NCBI GenBank assembly: GCA_012861695.1
Contig: JAAOOA010000127.1
Location: forward strand, 21,581,267 to 21,645,266
Source of the DNA: Trematomus loennbergii
Taxonomy: Eukaryota > Chordata > Actinopteri > Perciformes > Nototheniidae
Reading direction: 5' to 3'
DNA length: 64,000 nucleotides
Position numbers and translations under genes: made by a program. The notes under the pieces are model-generated. The model made no database searches. It was not told the DNA's origin and saw only the letters and a program-made list of their open reading frames with translations. Shown one piece after another: positions 25,896-38,100 of the stretch. The number at the start of each line of letters is the position of its first letter. Position 1 is the stretch's first letter.

Positions 25896-28800
25896 CGCGC
25901 TGACAGTAGCATCCATCATGATCAGGTCACGGACTGAGCCTGGTGCTCTGTGGCCTTCAGGTACCGTCAGCTGAAAACAAAGTGTCCCGGCTATCATCCA
26001 TCTACATGGTGTCAGTGAGACGAGCACCGGATCATGATGCTGCAGTCCACACGACTTCTCTCAGAAATAAAATTACTGGTGTCTTTGTCCTCCAAACCTG
26101 CAAATAAAAGCAGTTCCTGAAGCCTGATTGACACTGATATCCAGGTCTGTGGCCGGAGATTTACAGTGTGGTCAGTCAGCATCTTTTTAGTTTTCGACAG
26201 AATGTATTCATAGCTTTTGAGTATTCGACACAGTGACTTCTTTGGAGTGTGTGGTTCTTGCTTTTTTTCAGAATAATAATGATACTTTTATATTCCTGTC
26301 CATATTCTAGATATCTGAAACGATACATTTATTCTTCAGTTGACTGACGGACAATGAGTATTCAACTATTTTGTGAAGTGATGTGTCAAACATACTCTGG
26401 CTTCAGCTTCTCCAGTGTGAGTTTTATTTTAAATATCTTTGTGTTTTGGACTATTAGTCAAAAAAAGGTATTTAAAGATGTGACCTTTGAAACCCTGTGA
26501 TAGACTGTTTCCTTACTTTTGTTCCACTTATAGACTAAAGAAAAAAGAAAATTCAGCAGATCATTCATTGGTAGAAAATCATTGTTTATGTGCTGCACTA
26601 AAATTACATTTCTTTAGGTCAAGTAACCCAACTAACCAGTGACCAAATGATAGCATTCAATAAACTCTTATTTATTCTGTCGATGTACACACACATAATA
26701 AAAGTTGCACTCTAGAATAAACATGGATAACTATTTTGTCCCTTCTTTAAACACTACTATTGCTAAGCTTTTTCTTTGTTAAAGCAACTGTATGAAAGAG
26801 GCTAATTCAACTCCCGTAATATTATAAACCAGTCTGGTTGTTGTATTGCTTTGTAAAGTGTTTTAATATATTATAAGCTGTAGGTTGACTTTGCAATAGG
26901 ATGCAATCAAGTACAACAATACCAAACCAGCACTAAGCCTGTCTGACCGTCTGAAAATAATTCTTTTACTAAGTAGTATTTATTTTAGTGCTATTGTATT
27001 AGCCTGCCTTACATTATAGTGTGCCCGTCCCCTGTATCTATCAAGTACGATTTGTCAGATTTAAATGACAGTCCCTCCCTCGTCCACTGCCCCTATTCCC
27101 TCATGGAGGAAGTAATAACAAGAAATGGATGCCCGTGGTCAAATATTTAATAACCAGGAGAGCCAATATGAATATTTGAAAGTGGAAGTGCGATATCATC
27201 GAAGGTTGAGTGTTAGTTCAAGAGGGAGTTGACGGTTGAGTGATGATATCTGAGGTCTGTGAAAGCTCCTCTCTGTGTCTGCTGACTGGAGATAGAGAAC
27301 CGAGGGGATGAAGAGCAGACATGGCAACATTAACAAGCTACTGAACCAAATCACTCATACTTCCCCCTTTTTCAGTCCATTTTGATGGTTCCCTTTTAAC
27401 ACTCAATCACAAATCTATGATTTTCAACACCTTACAATATCTGGTTGTTTCTTTTGTATTTTGACAGGATTTATATTTGATGTCAGTCATGCATAGTGAT
27501 AAAATACAGAGTGATATAACATAAGGCCAGGTTAGGTGTCGGAAACATAATAAGACAGCTTACAAATGTTGGCAGCGAAGTACAGCACTTTACAAGACCA
27601 GACAGAAAGCCAATCTAAATGCTACAAGGTTGTGAGGGCATGAATGTCTCTGAGGTGATCAACTTTCATGGATTACTTCGCAAAGAACTACACCATATGC
27701 TACTCACTTCACATCATGCAGACTCTCAATTCTGCACTTTCAAAAATGTAAATGTGTTTCCAGTGGAGCTACAAGAGTTAGGTCTCTTGACAGGCAATTA
27801 TGTTTCTACTATGGGAAAATACGTTACTACATATTTACAATTTGGTACCTTAGGATTGTAGCATTTCTGATGGAGATTTCCAATGTTGTTTGATATTACA
27901 AATGTATTTTAGAGAATAATCTACAGGTGAAGGGCCAATATTAATAAAGTGTTAAAGTCTTAAAGAATGACTCCTCGAAATCAAAGATGTTCTCCTGCAA
28001 GACCAGCATGTTTTTGGTTTAGAGTCTGAGATGGCCTATGGGGGAAAAAAACATTTTTAAATACAGAATTGTGTTGGTTTTTTTTAAACGAGAACCGAGA
28101 TTGATGTAATATACACACACGTGATGTTAGACTAGATATCAGGGATTTCTCCATTCCACAGGCAGGCTTAGAGCAGAAGCCTATTAGGTTTACATTGATG
28201 TCTCCAAAGATTCAATAAAAGATAAGGCGCCAGGAACCAAAGCAGTATGCTTACCTTCATCTGTGTCCTTGGCTTACTCTCTCATGGTATATTTATGGTG
28301 TGGAACTTACTTAGGAAATGTGTCTTTGATGGGACACTTAAAACTAGAGTTGGATGATGTGTGATGTTTTCCCCTTATTGATTTTCTCTGTGGCATCAGA
28401 TTCTGTTCTGTGAATGTATTTGGACGTATTATGTTGTTATGGGCAATGTTACAAATCAATGAGAAGCTATATTGGATATGAAGCCAAGCTAGCAGCATCT
28501 CAGTGTACCACTTTTGTTCAGGACAGAATACTCAACAAATACTTGATGGATTACCAAGACATTTGGTAAAATATGCATGATTCCCAGAGGAAGAATTATT
28601 ATAGTTTTGGTGATCTCAATCTTTTTTATTATCCCACCAAGCCTGTTAACGTTTTAAAATATTCAGTGAAATAGAGCTTCTAGAAAGGCTACTGTATAAA
28701 CTTGTTGATCTATTCAACGATTAGCCACACAGTTATTACTCCCCGGATATTTTATACAGCAAGATATACTGTATATTGATATTTTTAAATTATTTAAACC

Positions 28801-29259
28801 ATAATAGAGGATTTTGTTCATGATTTGTACATTTTCATAAGTCATGCATGTCAGCGCCAAGCAATACAGTAAGTCATAGCCACGAATATATTCTCTTTTT
28901 ATTGCATATGTACGTATGAATTACAGTCATTGTTGTTACCATGTCTGACTCTGTTAGCATTTCAAGATACTTTCATTAGTCACACACAGAAAAACATACA
29001 AGTACACACATTGAAATGTTTGTGATGTACAACAGAAGTACAAAGAATTAGAAATAGCTACAAAAACAAAACCCTTTTAAATATACTAGTATGAGCAGAA
29101 TACCTATACAAGTAAAAACATAATAGTAAACGTATACAAAAAACATGATATAGTGTGTATATATACTGTACATATAGTAGGCTGGTTATACAGAAGAAGA
29201 TAAGGGCCACATGAAAAAAAGTCACAATTTTGAGGGGAAAAAAATCGGACTTTTCTTAC
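25896..29259. other. Gene-free stretch, nothing firm
   Basis: AT-rich sequence with no exon, RNA gene or complete repeat recognised. The 80-codon plus frame at 27619-27861 has no splice signals or known motif. Confidence 0.55.
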
Positions 29260-29749
29260 TTAAAGGGGACCTATCATGCAAAATGCACTTTTGTACGTCT
29301 TTTATACATGAATATGTGTCCCCGGTGTTCCAGGGAACTCACCAAGTGTCAGAAAACACAACCCTCTCTATTTTCCTCCATACCCAAATCTCTAAAACAG
29401 GGGCTGCAACGGATCTGATAAAAACTGATCCAGATTTGAACACTGTCCTGACCTCAGGACAGTGGCGCTACGGCTATTGGGCCAACTCCACCAATCAGGA
29501 GGAGACAGCCACGGCCATTGCCGTTCGAAAGCACTGGAGACGCTGTAGTACATATGCCAGGCCTGTAGATGGTGCTGTTCTCACTGAATCTGCCCTTGCA
29601 AATCCAGAGCTAAAAAATGTCAAATTGAGCAAAATGAGGCATGGCTAAAATGCATGATCTGTTTGGTATTTTGAAAAAAAAAAGTATAAATATGCTTTAT
29701 AGGTATGGTCCTACACTATATCAAATATAGCATGATAGGTCCACTTTAA
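29260..29749. mobile_element. TTAA-flanked MITE, TTAAAGGGGACCTATCATGC family
   Basis: The left end is TTAAAGGGGACCTATCATGC and the right end is its inverted copy, GCATGATAGGTCCACTTTAA, with TTAA at both borders (490 bp). It carries a 145-codon plus frame with no transposase motif, so it is non-autonomous. The family is widespread in teleosts. A second copy lies at 34682-35186, sharing the adjoining ATGCAAAATGCACTTTT. Confidence 0.88.
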
Positions 29750-30520
29750 AAAATCTAAGAATTATGACTTTTTTTCTTGAATTATTAGTTTTTTCTCAAG
29801 ATGTCTGTCATACATTCTGGGATTAAAGTCAGAACTAAATTTTTTGCATACCAAAACAATTTTCCCTAATCCTCATCCCTATGGTTGAACCTCCGATGTG
29901 AAAGTAAAAATGGATGTGCGGACAAAGTGTCTTTTTGTCACTTGACATTGTTATACTCTTTCTTTGACACTAAAATGATTTCCCGCTGCACAGTCACAGT
30001 TTAATTACATACTCTCCCTGCTTCTCGTTGAGATCCTCAGCACATCACTCAGTGGTACTGAACTACTCCATGTCATGACCCAAAATTATCTCTGTGATTG
30101 TGTGTAACTCTAAAATACAAATACCAGCGCCCCATGTAATGAGCGTAACAGCATGTGTTCCCCCCACAGCTGTTCTGCTGCACTGGATGTCATATTGGAG
30201 CTACTAGCTACTCTGTTTTGATGAATAAGTCAGCTGCATAATTCCAAATCTCTTTTATTAGTCTCCTGATACCACTGTGGATCACTTCAGGCACACGGCT
30301 CAGACGACTTTAAGGGCTTCTGTGCAAATAAGAAGGCATTAACATCAATCTGCTTATCCTTTTAATTAATCCTAAAATATGTCAACCATCAATGAATAAT
30401 TTCCTGTAGCTAGCATTTTATGATGCCCTATATAGATGTATATCTATGTATTTATTAAACTTCCATCGCTCTTATTAGATCACTGGGGCATGATGTGAGT
30501 CAGGTGTCTGTCTGTCTCTC
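29750..30520. other. Gene-free stretch with a CNE-like block
   Basis: The block at 30180-30420 is repeat-free AT-rich DNA with TTAATTAAT-like cores. Nothing else was recognised. Confidence 0.35.
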
Positions 30521-30660
30521 TTTCGATTCAATTCAATTCAATAGCTTTATTAGCATGACCATAGTTACATATAGTATTGCCAAAGCTCTGTATAGTTGCA
30601 ACAAATACACACAAATAAACAAATAAACAGTTATAAACAAACTGCTAAGAATTTGAACAT
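30521..30660 (-). mobile_element. LINE 3' end remnant, minus strand
   Basis: It starts with a TTCAATTCAATTCAATAG short-repeat tail, followed by CTTTATTAGCATGACCATAG and ATTGCCAAAGC. This is the reverse of the 3' end seen in teleost L2/RTE-type LINEs (AATAAAG plus an ATTGAA-type tail). No coding part is present. Confidence 0.6.
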
Positions 30661-30720
30661 TAAGCAAGAACATGTTTTTTTTTTTTCTTACAAGGAATAC
30701 AGATTAATTTCATTCATATA

Positions 30721-30905
30721 ATGGTGGCTCAGTGGATAGTGCGCTGAGCTTGAATCAGGGGATAGCAAGTTTGAGTCCCACTGCAGTCAACATGTCGTTG
30801 TGTCCCTGGGCAAGACACTTCACCCCAAATGGCTCCTGTGGGGATTGCCCACAGTACTGAATTAGTCGCTTTGGATAAAAGCGTCTAACATGTAATGTAA
30901 TATAA
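30721..30905 (+). mobile_element. tRNA-derived SINE with L2-like tail
   Basis: It has an A-box region (TGGCTCAGTGGATAGTGCG), a B box (GTTTGAGTCCC), the SINE body (GTGTCCCTGGGCAAGACACT) and the LINE-like 3' end GGATAAAAGCGTCTAACATG. Same family as 14341-14531, opposite orientation. Confidence 0.85.
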
Positions 30906-31121
30906 TACAAAATAGAATATGATATATATACACAAGATATATAAGATGTGAGACCTGGTGTATCAGCTCAGTCCGATTCCCTCAAACTGTGGCAGGCTGA
31001 GACAAACTGTCCTGCAACAATGCAGCTCTCTTTATATTCCCCCAGTAGTATTTTTAGTTTTTCATTTTTAAATATTTGAGGATGCTTATTGAGTTTTGGG
31101 AAGAATTATTATCCGTATAGG

Positions 31122-31229
31122 TCTCTGTCTCTCTCTCTCTCTCTCTCCTCTCTCTCTGTCTCTCTCTCTGTCTCTCTCTCTGTCTCTCCCTCTGTCTCTC
31201 TGTCTCTCCCTCTCTCTCTGTCTCTCCTC

Positions 31230-31284
<55 letters not shown>

Positions 31285-31378
31285 GTCTCTCTCTCCTCCC
31301 TGTCTCTCTCTCTCTCTCTATGTCTCTCCCTCTCTCTCTCTCTCTCCCTGTCTCTCCCTCTCTCTCTCTCTCTCCCTG

Positions 31379-31464
<86 letters not shown>
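31122..31464 (+). repeat. TC microsatellite, about 343 bp
   Basis: A (TC)n run broken by CCTC, CTGTCT and CCCT variants. The final block (31392-31464) is the longest and purest. The polypurine-polypyrimidine mirror symmetry could allow triplex (H-DNA). Ser-Leu and Arg-Glu open frames here are artefacts. Confidence 0.97.
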
Positions 31465-31468
<4 letters not shown>

Positions 31469-34175
31469 TGCCTTGCTGTCTCATTAGCCGTGTGCTCCAG
31501 GGTTATTGATCCCTGAGAGACGTTAATCATGTTATCAAAGCTCCAGTTGTATGTTGCGACATAGTAAACACAGGAAATGAGGATCTGAGGCTTGTGATTA
31601 TGTTTACTGTTTACATTGTGCTGGCTTGAGCATCTGTCTGGACCCGGAGTATAATCTGGAGGAAATATTTATCGATTACAGGCAGCAATAAAGGGACATT
31701 GCATCTTGTTTTATGAGCATTTGTGTAGATATAGCTTTGCAGTTATATTCTTTATGGACAAAAATCCAAATGATGGTTATCTGAAAAGTTGTATCTATTT
31801 ATTTAGTCAAATCTGTTCAAATCAAAGTTTAGTATTTACAATCTCAACATGTGTACAGTAACATAACTCATTTCAAAGTCCATAGGTAATGTGATTTCAC
31901 ATCTTTTTAGTTATAAATGTGGCAGCTCATGCACCATGACTCTTTTTAGGCTTGTAAAAAGTGTACCACTATATCTAGACCATTTTTGCAATGTTAATAT
32001 GCATCAACCTCAGATGTATTTGACCTGACAGGCATCACATTGAGCTCTACCAAATCAAAGACTTTTATAGTGAGATATATATGAAACACAACTTTGAATC
32101 TGGATCAATGACTTCAGACTTTTGCCCAATCTGCTTGATAAGGTCAGTGCATCACGGAAAAATTCCCACAACCCGAGGCCGTGTCCTTAAAAAACTCTGA
32201 CCGATGTTGGTCATACATCATTCCCTTTAGGGCTACGAGACATTTCGTTCCCATTAGTAAATTATTCTGACACCGATTGGCTGGATTGCTGTGAAATTGT
32301 ACGCAGATATTCGTCCTTAGAGGATGAATCCTAGTGACGTCATTATCCCCTGACAATTCCTGGGATTTTAAACAAACGTCTCAACATTTCTTTGATGGAT
32401 TGTTTAGAAATTTGCTCCACACATTTCTGTTCCTCCCCCAATAATAATGCCGGGAGTAATCCAGTTAGTTTTCGTTACTAAACTTAGATTGTGAGTATAG
32501 TAAACATTACACCTTAACATCAGCATATCAGGATTGAAAGGCTTTGTCATAGGCCTAAACGCTACACTTTAGTTGTTGGAAATTTAAATCTTAAGTCTCC
32601 GAATCCTCCAACAATGCAACATCCGATATACTTAACATACAATGAAAATAGTGCAATAGACCTAATGGTCTAGTAAGTTACAGGGAAAAGAAAAGTGTGC
32701 ACACATAAGGTATAGTAAGATAAACATAAATAAAAATCAAACTTAATACTGTACAGTAGATGATACTGTGTACTTTAATACTATATAAATATGTGGATAT
32801 GTAGGATTGTCATGTCAGTAACTAAAACAATATATAAATCATCAAAATGAATGCAATTTTTTAGTAAAAAAAAAAAAAAGGTTAAGCTTACACATACTAT
32901 TTTATAAACATAAAGGTTCGCCTACTGAATTTAAAAAAGGACAAATCAACCAAAGGAAGTGAAAACCATAAAGAATACTAAGGCAGTAGGTGTATAGATC
33001 AACACTTAAAGTATTACCTTACAGAACAGTACAGGTTACAAAGAAGAGATCAAATCCGCTCCTTTTACAACAAACACAATATTGTAATCCTGCCAGTAAT
33101 CCCACATTTTGAGAAATGTAACAGCAATCTGATTACCTGTTTTTTTTTACTTCACTGTTAGGGAATACAGTTACCTTTTTAAATACATCCAGTTACATGT
33201 AATCTGTTACTCCCGGCGCCTCAGTGTGGAGGAAGGGGCCGGGCGGGGTTTTTTGTCCCTTCCTCCCCTTATTTGACTCTTCTGTGATTTCCTCCCTCTC
33301 GGCTGTTCTGTTGTTCAGCTGTCAGACCAAAGTGCAAATTCTATCAGCGGGGGTTTATTCAATTCACATCTGTGTTGCCTGAAACCTGTGGACCAAGAAA
33401 AATGAAATGATTTCCCCCCTTTCACAGTGCTCACGCACCATCCAATTAAGGGTCGGAAACACAAGGGTGTGAGCAACAGGCCGCCTGAGATGTGGGCATT
33501 ACAAAGGGACAAAAGACGAGCGCTAGTGGACAGGTTAAAGAATAAAGTTAGAGAAGGGAAGGGAAATGCGTGCCATTGAATACTGTCATACCTGCGTAAG
33601 CATGTGCTTTGTTAGAATGTATGTATTTCTTTTGTTTACTGCCTTTTACTTAATTACATGTAATGTTATTTGCACTTAAATACATGTTCTGTACTATGCA
33701 GAAATCATTGCAAAACGATATATCTCTATACCCAGCTAGACCAATATATCAGACAACGTTCGTTTATGGCAGATATTTTAACAGTGTATATGTCAGCCAA
33801 TAGGAAACAATAAATTCCACTATAAAAATGCCACAGATGTTTTGGAGGTTATGTAGAAAAAGCTTCTCCATTACATACCAGAGAGCAATGACGAGTTTAA
33901 TTTAAGAGAGATCTGTATCATCAAAAATGTAAGTGTATGTTAGGCGTATATATACACTTTTTTAAACTATCAGAAAATACAACTGTTTTGATCCATCCTC
34001 AAAATCCCATATACATGTAGATAGTGTTATATTTGTGAAGTACTGTACAACTACTGCTGGTGCTGAACGACACCTTTTAATGCATGGAGTTCTAACATTT
34101 CAGAGCCTCTCGCAGCACTTCAACAAACTGTAAATCAGCTTAATGAGTCCATTTTTAAACTGCTCCATAATATAC
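31465..34175. other. Gene-free stretch, nothing firm
   Basis: AT-rich sequence with poly-A/T runs (an A13 run near 32867) and no convincing exon or element. A brief GC-rich patch (33210-33250, CCGGGCGGGG) is too short to call a CpG island. Confidence 0.5.
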
Positions 34176-34672
34176 ACACAAAGCTGGAAGAAGAACTCAG
34201 ATTCGATACTTCAGTATAGAAGCAATATCACATTGTAAAAATACTCTGTTACAAGTCAAAGTTCTCCATAAAAATGTAAGTACAAAAGTATTGGCATCAA
34301 AATATTTTTAAATATCTTACTAGGCGTAATGCTCCATTTCAGAATATATATATGAAATACTGGGATAAATTATTGATGCATGAATGTGTCACAGCATGGC
34401 AAGGTAGAGCTTATTGTAAAAAGGTTATATACAGTTGCTGGATATCTTAACTTAATAATAATAAATAAATATAAATGTTAATTGATTAGCTTATGTATAA
34501 GTTGTATTATGATCTGTGAAGTAACTAGTGATTAGAGCTTGCAGATTGATGTAGTGGAGCAGAAAGTACAATAATGGCGTCCAAAATGTAGTGAAGTAAA
34601 AAGTACCTCAAATTTGTACTTAAGAACAGTACTTGAGTAAATGTACTTCACTACATTACACCATTGTATACA
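34176..34672 (-). mobile_element. hAT-like non-autonomous element, partial
   Basis: This is the common teleost element whose sequence mimics runs of 'ACTTAAGTAC/CTCAAGTA'. Visible landmarks are ATCACATTGTAAAAATACTC, AAGTACAAAAGTATTGGCAT, TCCATTTCAGAATATATATA and TACTTGAGTAAATGTACTTC. The same family, in the other orientation and starting CAGTGGTGGAAAGTAAC, lies at 51030-51770. The outer terminal repeats are degraded here. Confidence 0.7.
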
Positions 34673-34681
34673 CAGTATACC

Positions 34682-35186
34682 TTAAAGGTCACCTATTATG
34701 CAAAATGCACTTTTTCATGTCTTGTATACAGAAACATGTGTCCCCTCTGTGTAAAGAGACTCTGAAAGTTTCAGGAAAAAAGAGTCTCTCTCTTTTTGTC
34801 CTGATCCATTTATATAAAAACCTGTGTGAAAATGAGCTGATTACATTTTGGCCACTTTATGATGTCATAACGATTTTTTGGCTTGTGTAACCATTAGCCA
34901 ATCAGCAACCAAGGTAACCCCCCCCACACCTTATCACCTGAATCTCCTCCTAGAGCACCATTGTGTTTTTTTTTAACCAAATATCTCAGAGGGGCGTGGG
35001 GAGTGGCTCCTTATTTTCATCTAAAGCAACAGACCAGAATCAGCTCTTTTGAAACAGAGGGGTTTATGGGATGCTGCAATGCATGATCTGTTTGGTGTTT
35101 CGAGCCAAACCCTTCAGAGACATGTTTTGTATATATCTGAGACCTGTAATATATTGATGAAAAACAGTATAATAGGGGACCTTTAA
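34682..35186. mobile_element. Second TTAA-flanked MITE of the 29260 family
   Basis: The left end is TTAAAGGTCACCTATTATGC followed by AAAATGCAC, and the right end is AATAGGGGACCTTTAA, with TTAA at both borders (505 bp). No coding capacity. The internal sequence matches the 29260-29749 copy at both ends and in ATGCATGATCTGTTTGGT. Confidence 0.87.
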
Positions 35187-35649
35187 GTGTTGCTGAGGAA
35201 CCAAGGTGTTTTCCTCACTGTGTCACTACCTTGGCCTCACCTCCCTCTGTGTGATCAGCACCTCACCTTCTGACAGATGTCCACCAACATCCTGCCTCTC
35301 AGAGCCCACTCTGTATCAGCGGCCCACTCCTGAAATAAATGTTAAATCAGTGAGCACAGATCTCTGGGTGTTGCTCAGCGTTGCCCTCTATCAGTCCGTT
35401 ATGGGCTGTTCTTCTGCTCCTGTGGTGGGTTTCAAATGACTGGGTGACTGAGTGAAAGTGACAAGATAGCATTCACTGTTCTTTGCTGGCCTCTTAGCGG
35501 GCTAAACAAAAAGGGAAATATTGACTTGTTTTTTTTACAGGTCTAGTGTTGAGCTGTCCACTACACTTGTCGCAGAGCCAATATCTCCCTTCAACAATAC
35601 GAATCTGACTGTGTTTTAGGTGAAGTTAAGAAATAATACACCACCTTTT
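35187..35649. other. Gene-free stretch, nothing seen
   Basis: Unique-looking sequence between two mobile elements. No exon was recognised. Confidence 0.5.
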
Positions 35650-35950
35650 CTGGGGCCAAATTAGCCTTTATTGGAGATGACAATGTTGAAAGGTGGAGAC
35701 AGAAGGGATGAGATGCTTAAAGGGTTCCAGGCCGGACTCAAACCTGGGTCCTCCACACAGGAACTGAGTCCTGATATATGGGCCACTACTTTTTATTTTG
35801 TATTTTATTATATATTTTGGATTGTTAGAGGAGCTCATAAGATTTTCATTGCCATTTCTACACTGTAGCTTTGTGCATATGACAATACAACCTTTGAATC
35901 TTTTTGAACCAGCTCTACCAGGTGAGCTATATGGTGGCCAAGCATTGCAT
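35650..35950 (-). mobile_element. tRNA-derived SINE (minus) split by a nested insert
   Basis: On the minus strand the A box (TAGCTCACCTGGTAGAGCTGG) lies at 35904-35930. The rest of the SINE, including the B box (GGTTTGAGTCC), body and AATAAAGGC-type tail, lies at 35650-35785. Between them sits a plus-strand L2-type tail (35790-35900), so the two Pol III boxes are separated by more than 100 bp beyond the normal distance. The element is therefore dead. Confidence 0.75.
35790..35900 (+). mobile_element. L2-type LINE 3' tail nested in a SINE
   Basis: The landmarks are AAGATTTTCATTGCCATTTC, TACACTGTAGCTTTGTGCAT, ATGACAATACAACCTTTGAATC. This is the same 3' end as at 61912-61992 and 62425-62603. 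Only the extreme 3' end was inserted. Confidence 0.7.
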
Positions 35951-38100
35951 TTTAACTGTTGCAAAAACAACTGTTTATTTTCCACGGAGTAACATTTGAG
36001 GAAAGAGTGCTCAATCAAAACATACCTGGCATACATGTGTCCTTTTTCCCCCTCACTTCTGTTACACATACATCCTCTGTCTATGGCATTGTTAACAATC
36101 CAGTGAATCTGCAGAAATCTTCCTCTCTCTTCAGATGTCTTGTCAGTGATGGTGGAAAGGGAGAGAAAATAAATCCAATTATCACATTTTTTTTTTCTTT
36201 CCTGCAGTCTCTTTAAATGTCAGCTCCTTCTCCCTAACTTGACACAGTATCTTGCTCAGGAATCTGGAAATAAATAATGAGCATAAACATGCAAAGATAA
36301 GTATTTTATGTTATATGTGCTCAAGTGATCGAGGATCTGATATAAAAAATGTACTTTCTGAATTGAACACCTTTTTTATTTTCTATTGCAACACATGTTC
36401 AAAACCATTTTAACAACATAATCTATTAAAACCAACGCATGTATCCATAACACAATCCCATTTAGAGATGACTGCCTTACAAAAACACCTCGCTGTAACA
36501 AAGACACCGAGTCGGCGCTCTTTCAGTGAATTACTGAAGATAATTGCCCTTAATTAGCAAGCCTTGATTAAGGTGCAGCTCCTGATTCAAGAGGACGCCA
36601 GCAGTGATGATCCCTGTCTGTTTCTCTCCATTCTAATTGTCCATGTTAGTATTCAGGTCCTCTTTAATTGTTCCTGTCAAAAGAGCCTTATGCATAAATG
36701 CAAGCCATTTGAGCAAAATGACACCTTTCTCAGCAGAATGCCACCCAGTGATGTGGAATTAATTAGATGATTGCTATATTTTTGCCATATTTAAGTCATC
36801 AATTCATGATTTTTAAAGAATACTCCAACTTGCCACATCTTAGATTCAGAGCCTGTTGTGGTGTAGATGTTTTTATTATTTAAATGTAATCTTCAGCACA
36901 GCAGCCATCACAAATCAAATGTAGGAAGAACAGTGAAGGCCATGAATGCTTCATGTTGTGTTCCTCATGACAGTGACACATGTTTTTCATTTACAAAACT
37001 GTGACATGATTTGAAAAATGCTTTTAATTTCTGACCGCCATAACCACTTTACTCATTGGTCCTCCATTAAAGCTCACAATGGTGTTGAGCTGGAAGCGGA
37101 GTCGACACAACTTCCCATGTCCTCAAATACACCATTAAGTATTCATCTCGGATCGTTTTGGAGAGGCCTGTTATGGAAATGCTATAATTAGATTCCTTTG
37201 CGTGAGAGGCTTGCCGGGTGTTGATCATTGTTATTTCATGAGGCATACACGGCTATGAATCTCATATTCTCAATGTAAATGTTCCTACTTGGAGACAAGC
37301 AGTGCCCTCAAGATATTCATACATTTCAGAAAATAATAACTTTCCAATGTCTATGAATCATTTCAGAGATGTTCATTTGAGTTTTTTCAACAACATAGTA
37401 AGGCTACTTCTATTTGATATAAACGCAACGTATTATTATTTTTCCCCACAGCACACTTTCAGTATTATTAATGTTATCTGTATGTTGACCTTATGTCATT
37501 TATCTATTTGTATCTTTTATCTAAGAGAAGATTGAGATAGGAGATGTTTATATGATTGGGGGGGGGTAAAGCAGCATGTCTTCTAATAAGGAAAAATGGA
37601 GAGATGGCGCCCTCTGGCTCTTACAATGTAAATAATGACCTAAAATTGACGATAATACTGCAGTTCTTTCCCAATTGTTGTTTTTAATCATTTCATTGTG
37701 CCTGTGCAAGCTGTAAGGAACATGAATATCTTGTACATCTAACTACTCACTTGTGAAGTCTTCCTCGGGAACATGGTCTCTCCACTAGTGAAAGCTTATG
37801 ATAATTTTTCTTTCATTTGCTTTCAGACCCCTCTCATCTCCAGGGGGATAGACCCATGTTCCAGTGAGTATAACATTCAATTAAGACCTTTAACGTTGTC
37901 CTCATTCAGGTCTGGAGTGAACAGTGTTGCTTCAGTACAATTGCTCCTTCAGAGGTGTTGTTAGCATACAAGTATACGCATGGTGTTTTGTGAGGCAGAA
38001 AGAAACAGAAGAATAAAACACACTTCAACTGAGTAACCTAGAAACATCGGGCTTTACAGGTCCGATGTTTGGATCAGTGGATATTCAAGGGCTCTTAAAG
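35951..38100. other. Gene-free stretch with CNE-like blocks
   Basis: Two repeat-free blocks stand out, 36470-36860 and 36990-37290, each with several TTAATTAG/TAATTA homeodomain-type cores and mixed-complexity sequence between. They lie 2-3 kb beyond the hbp1 stop codon. They look like conserved enhancers, but no conservation data were available. A G9 run lies at 37559-37567. The rest is unremarkable. Confidence 0.4.

Noticed and set aside
31086..31530. Ser-Leu and Arg-Glu rich open frames
   Set aside because: Translations of the TC microsatellite.
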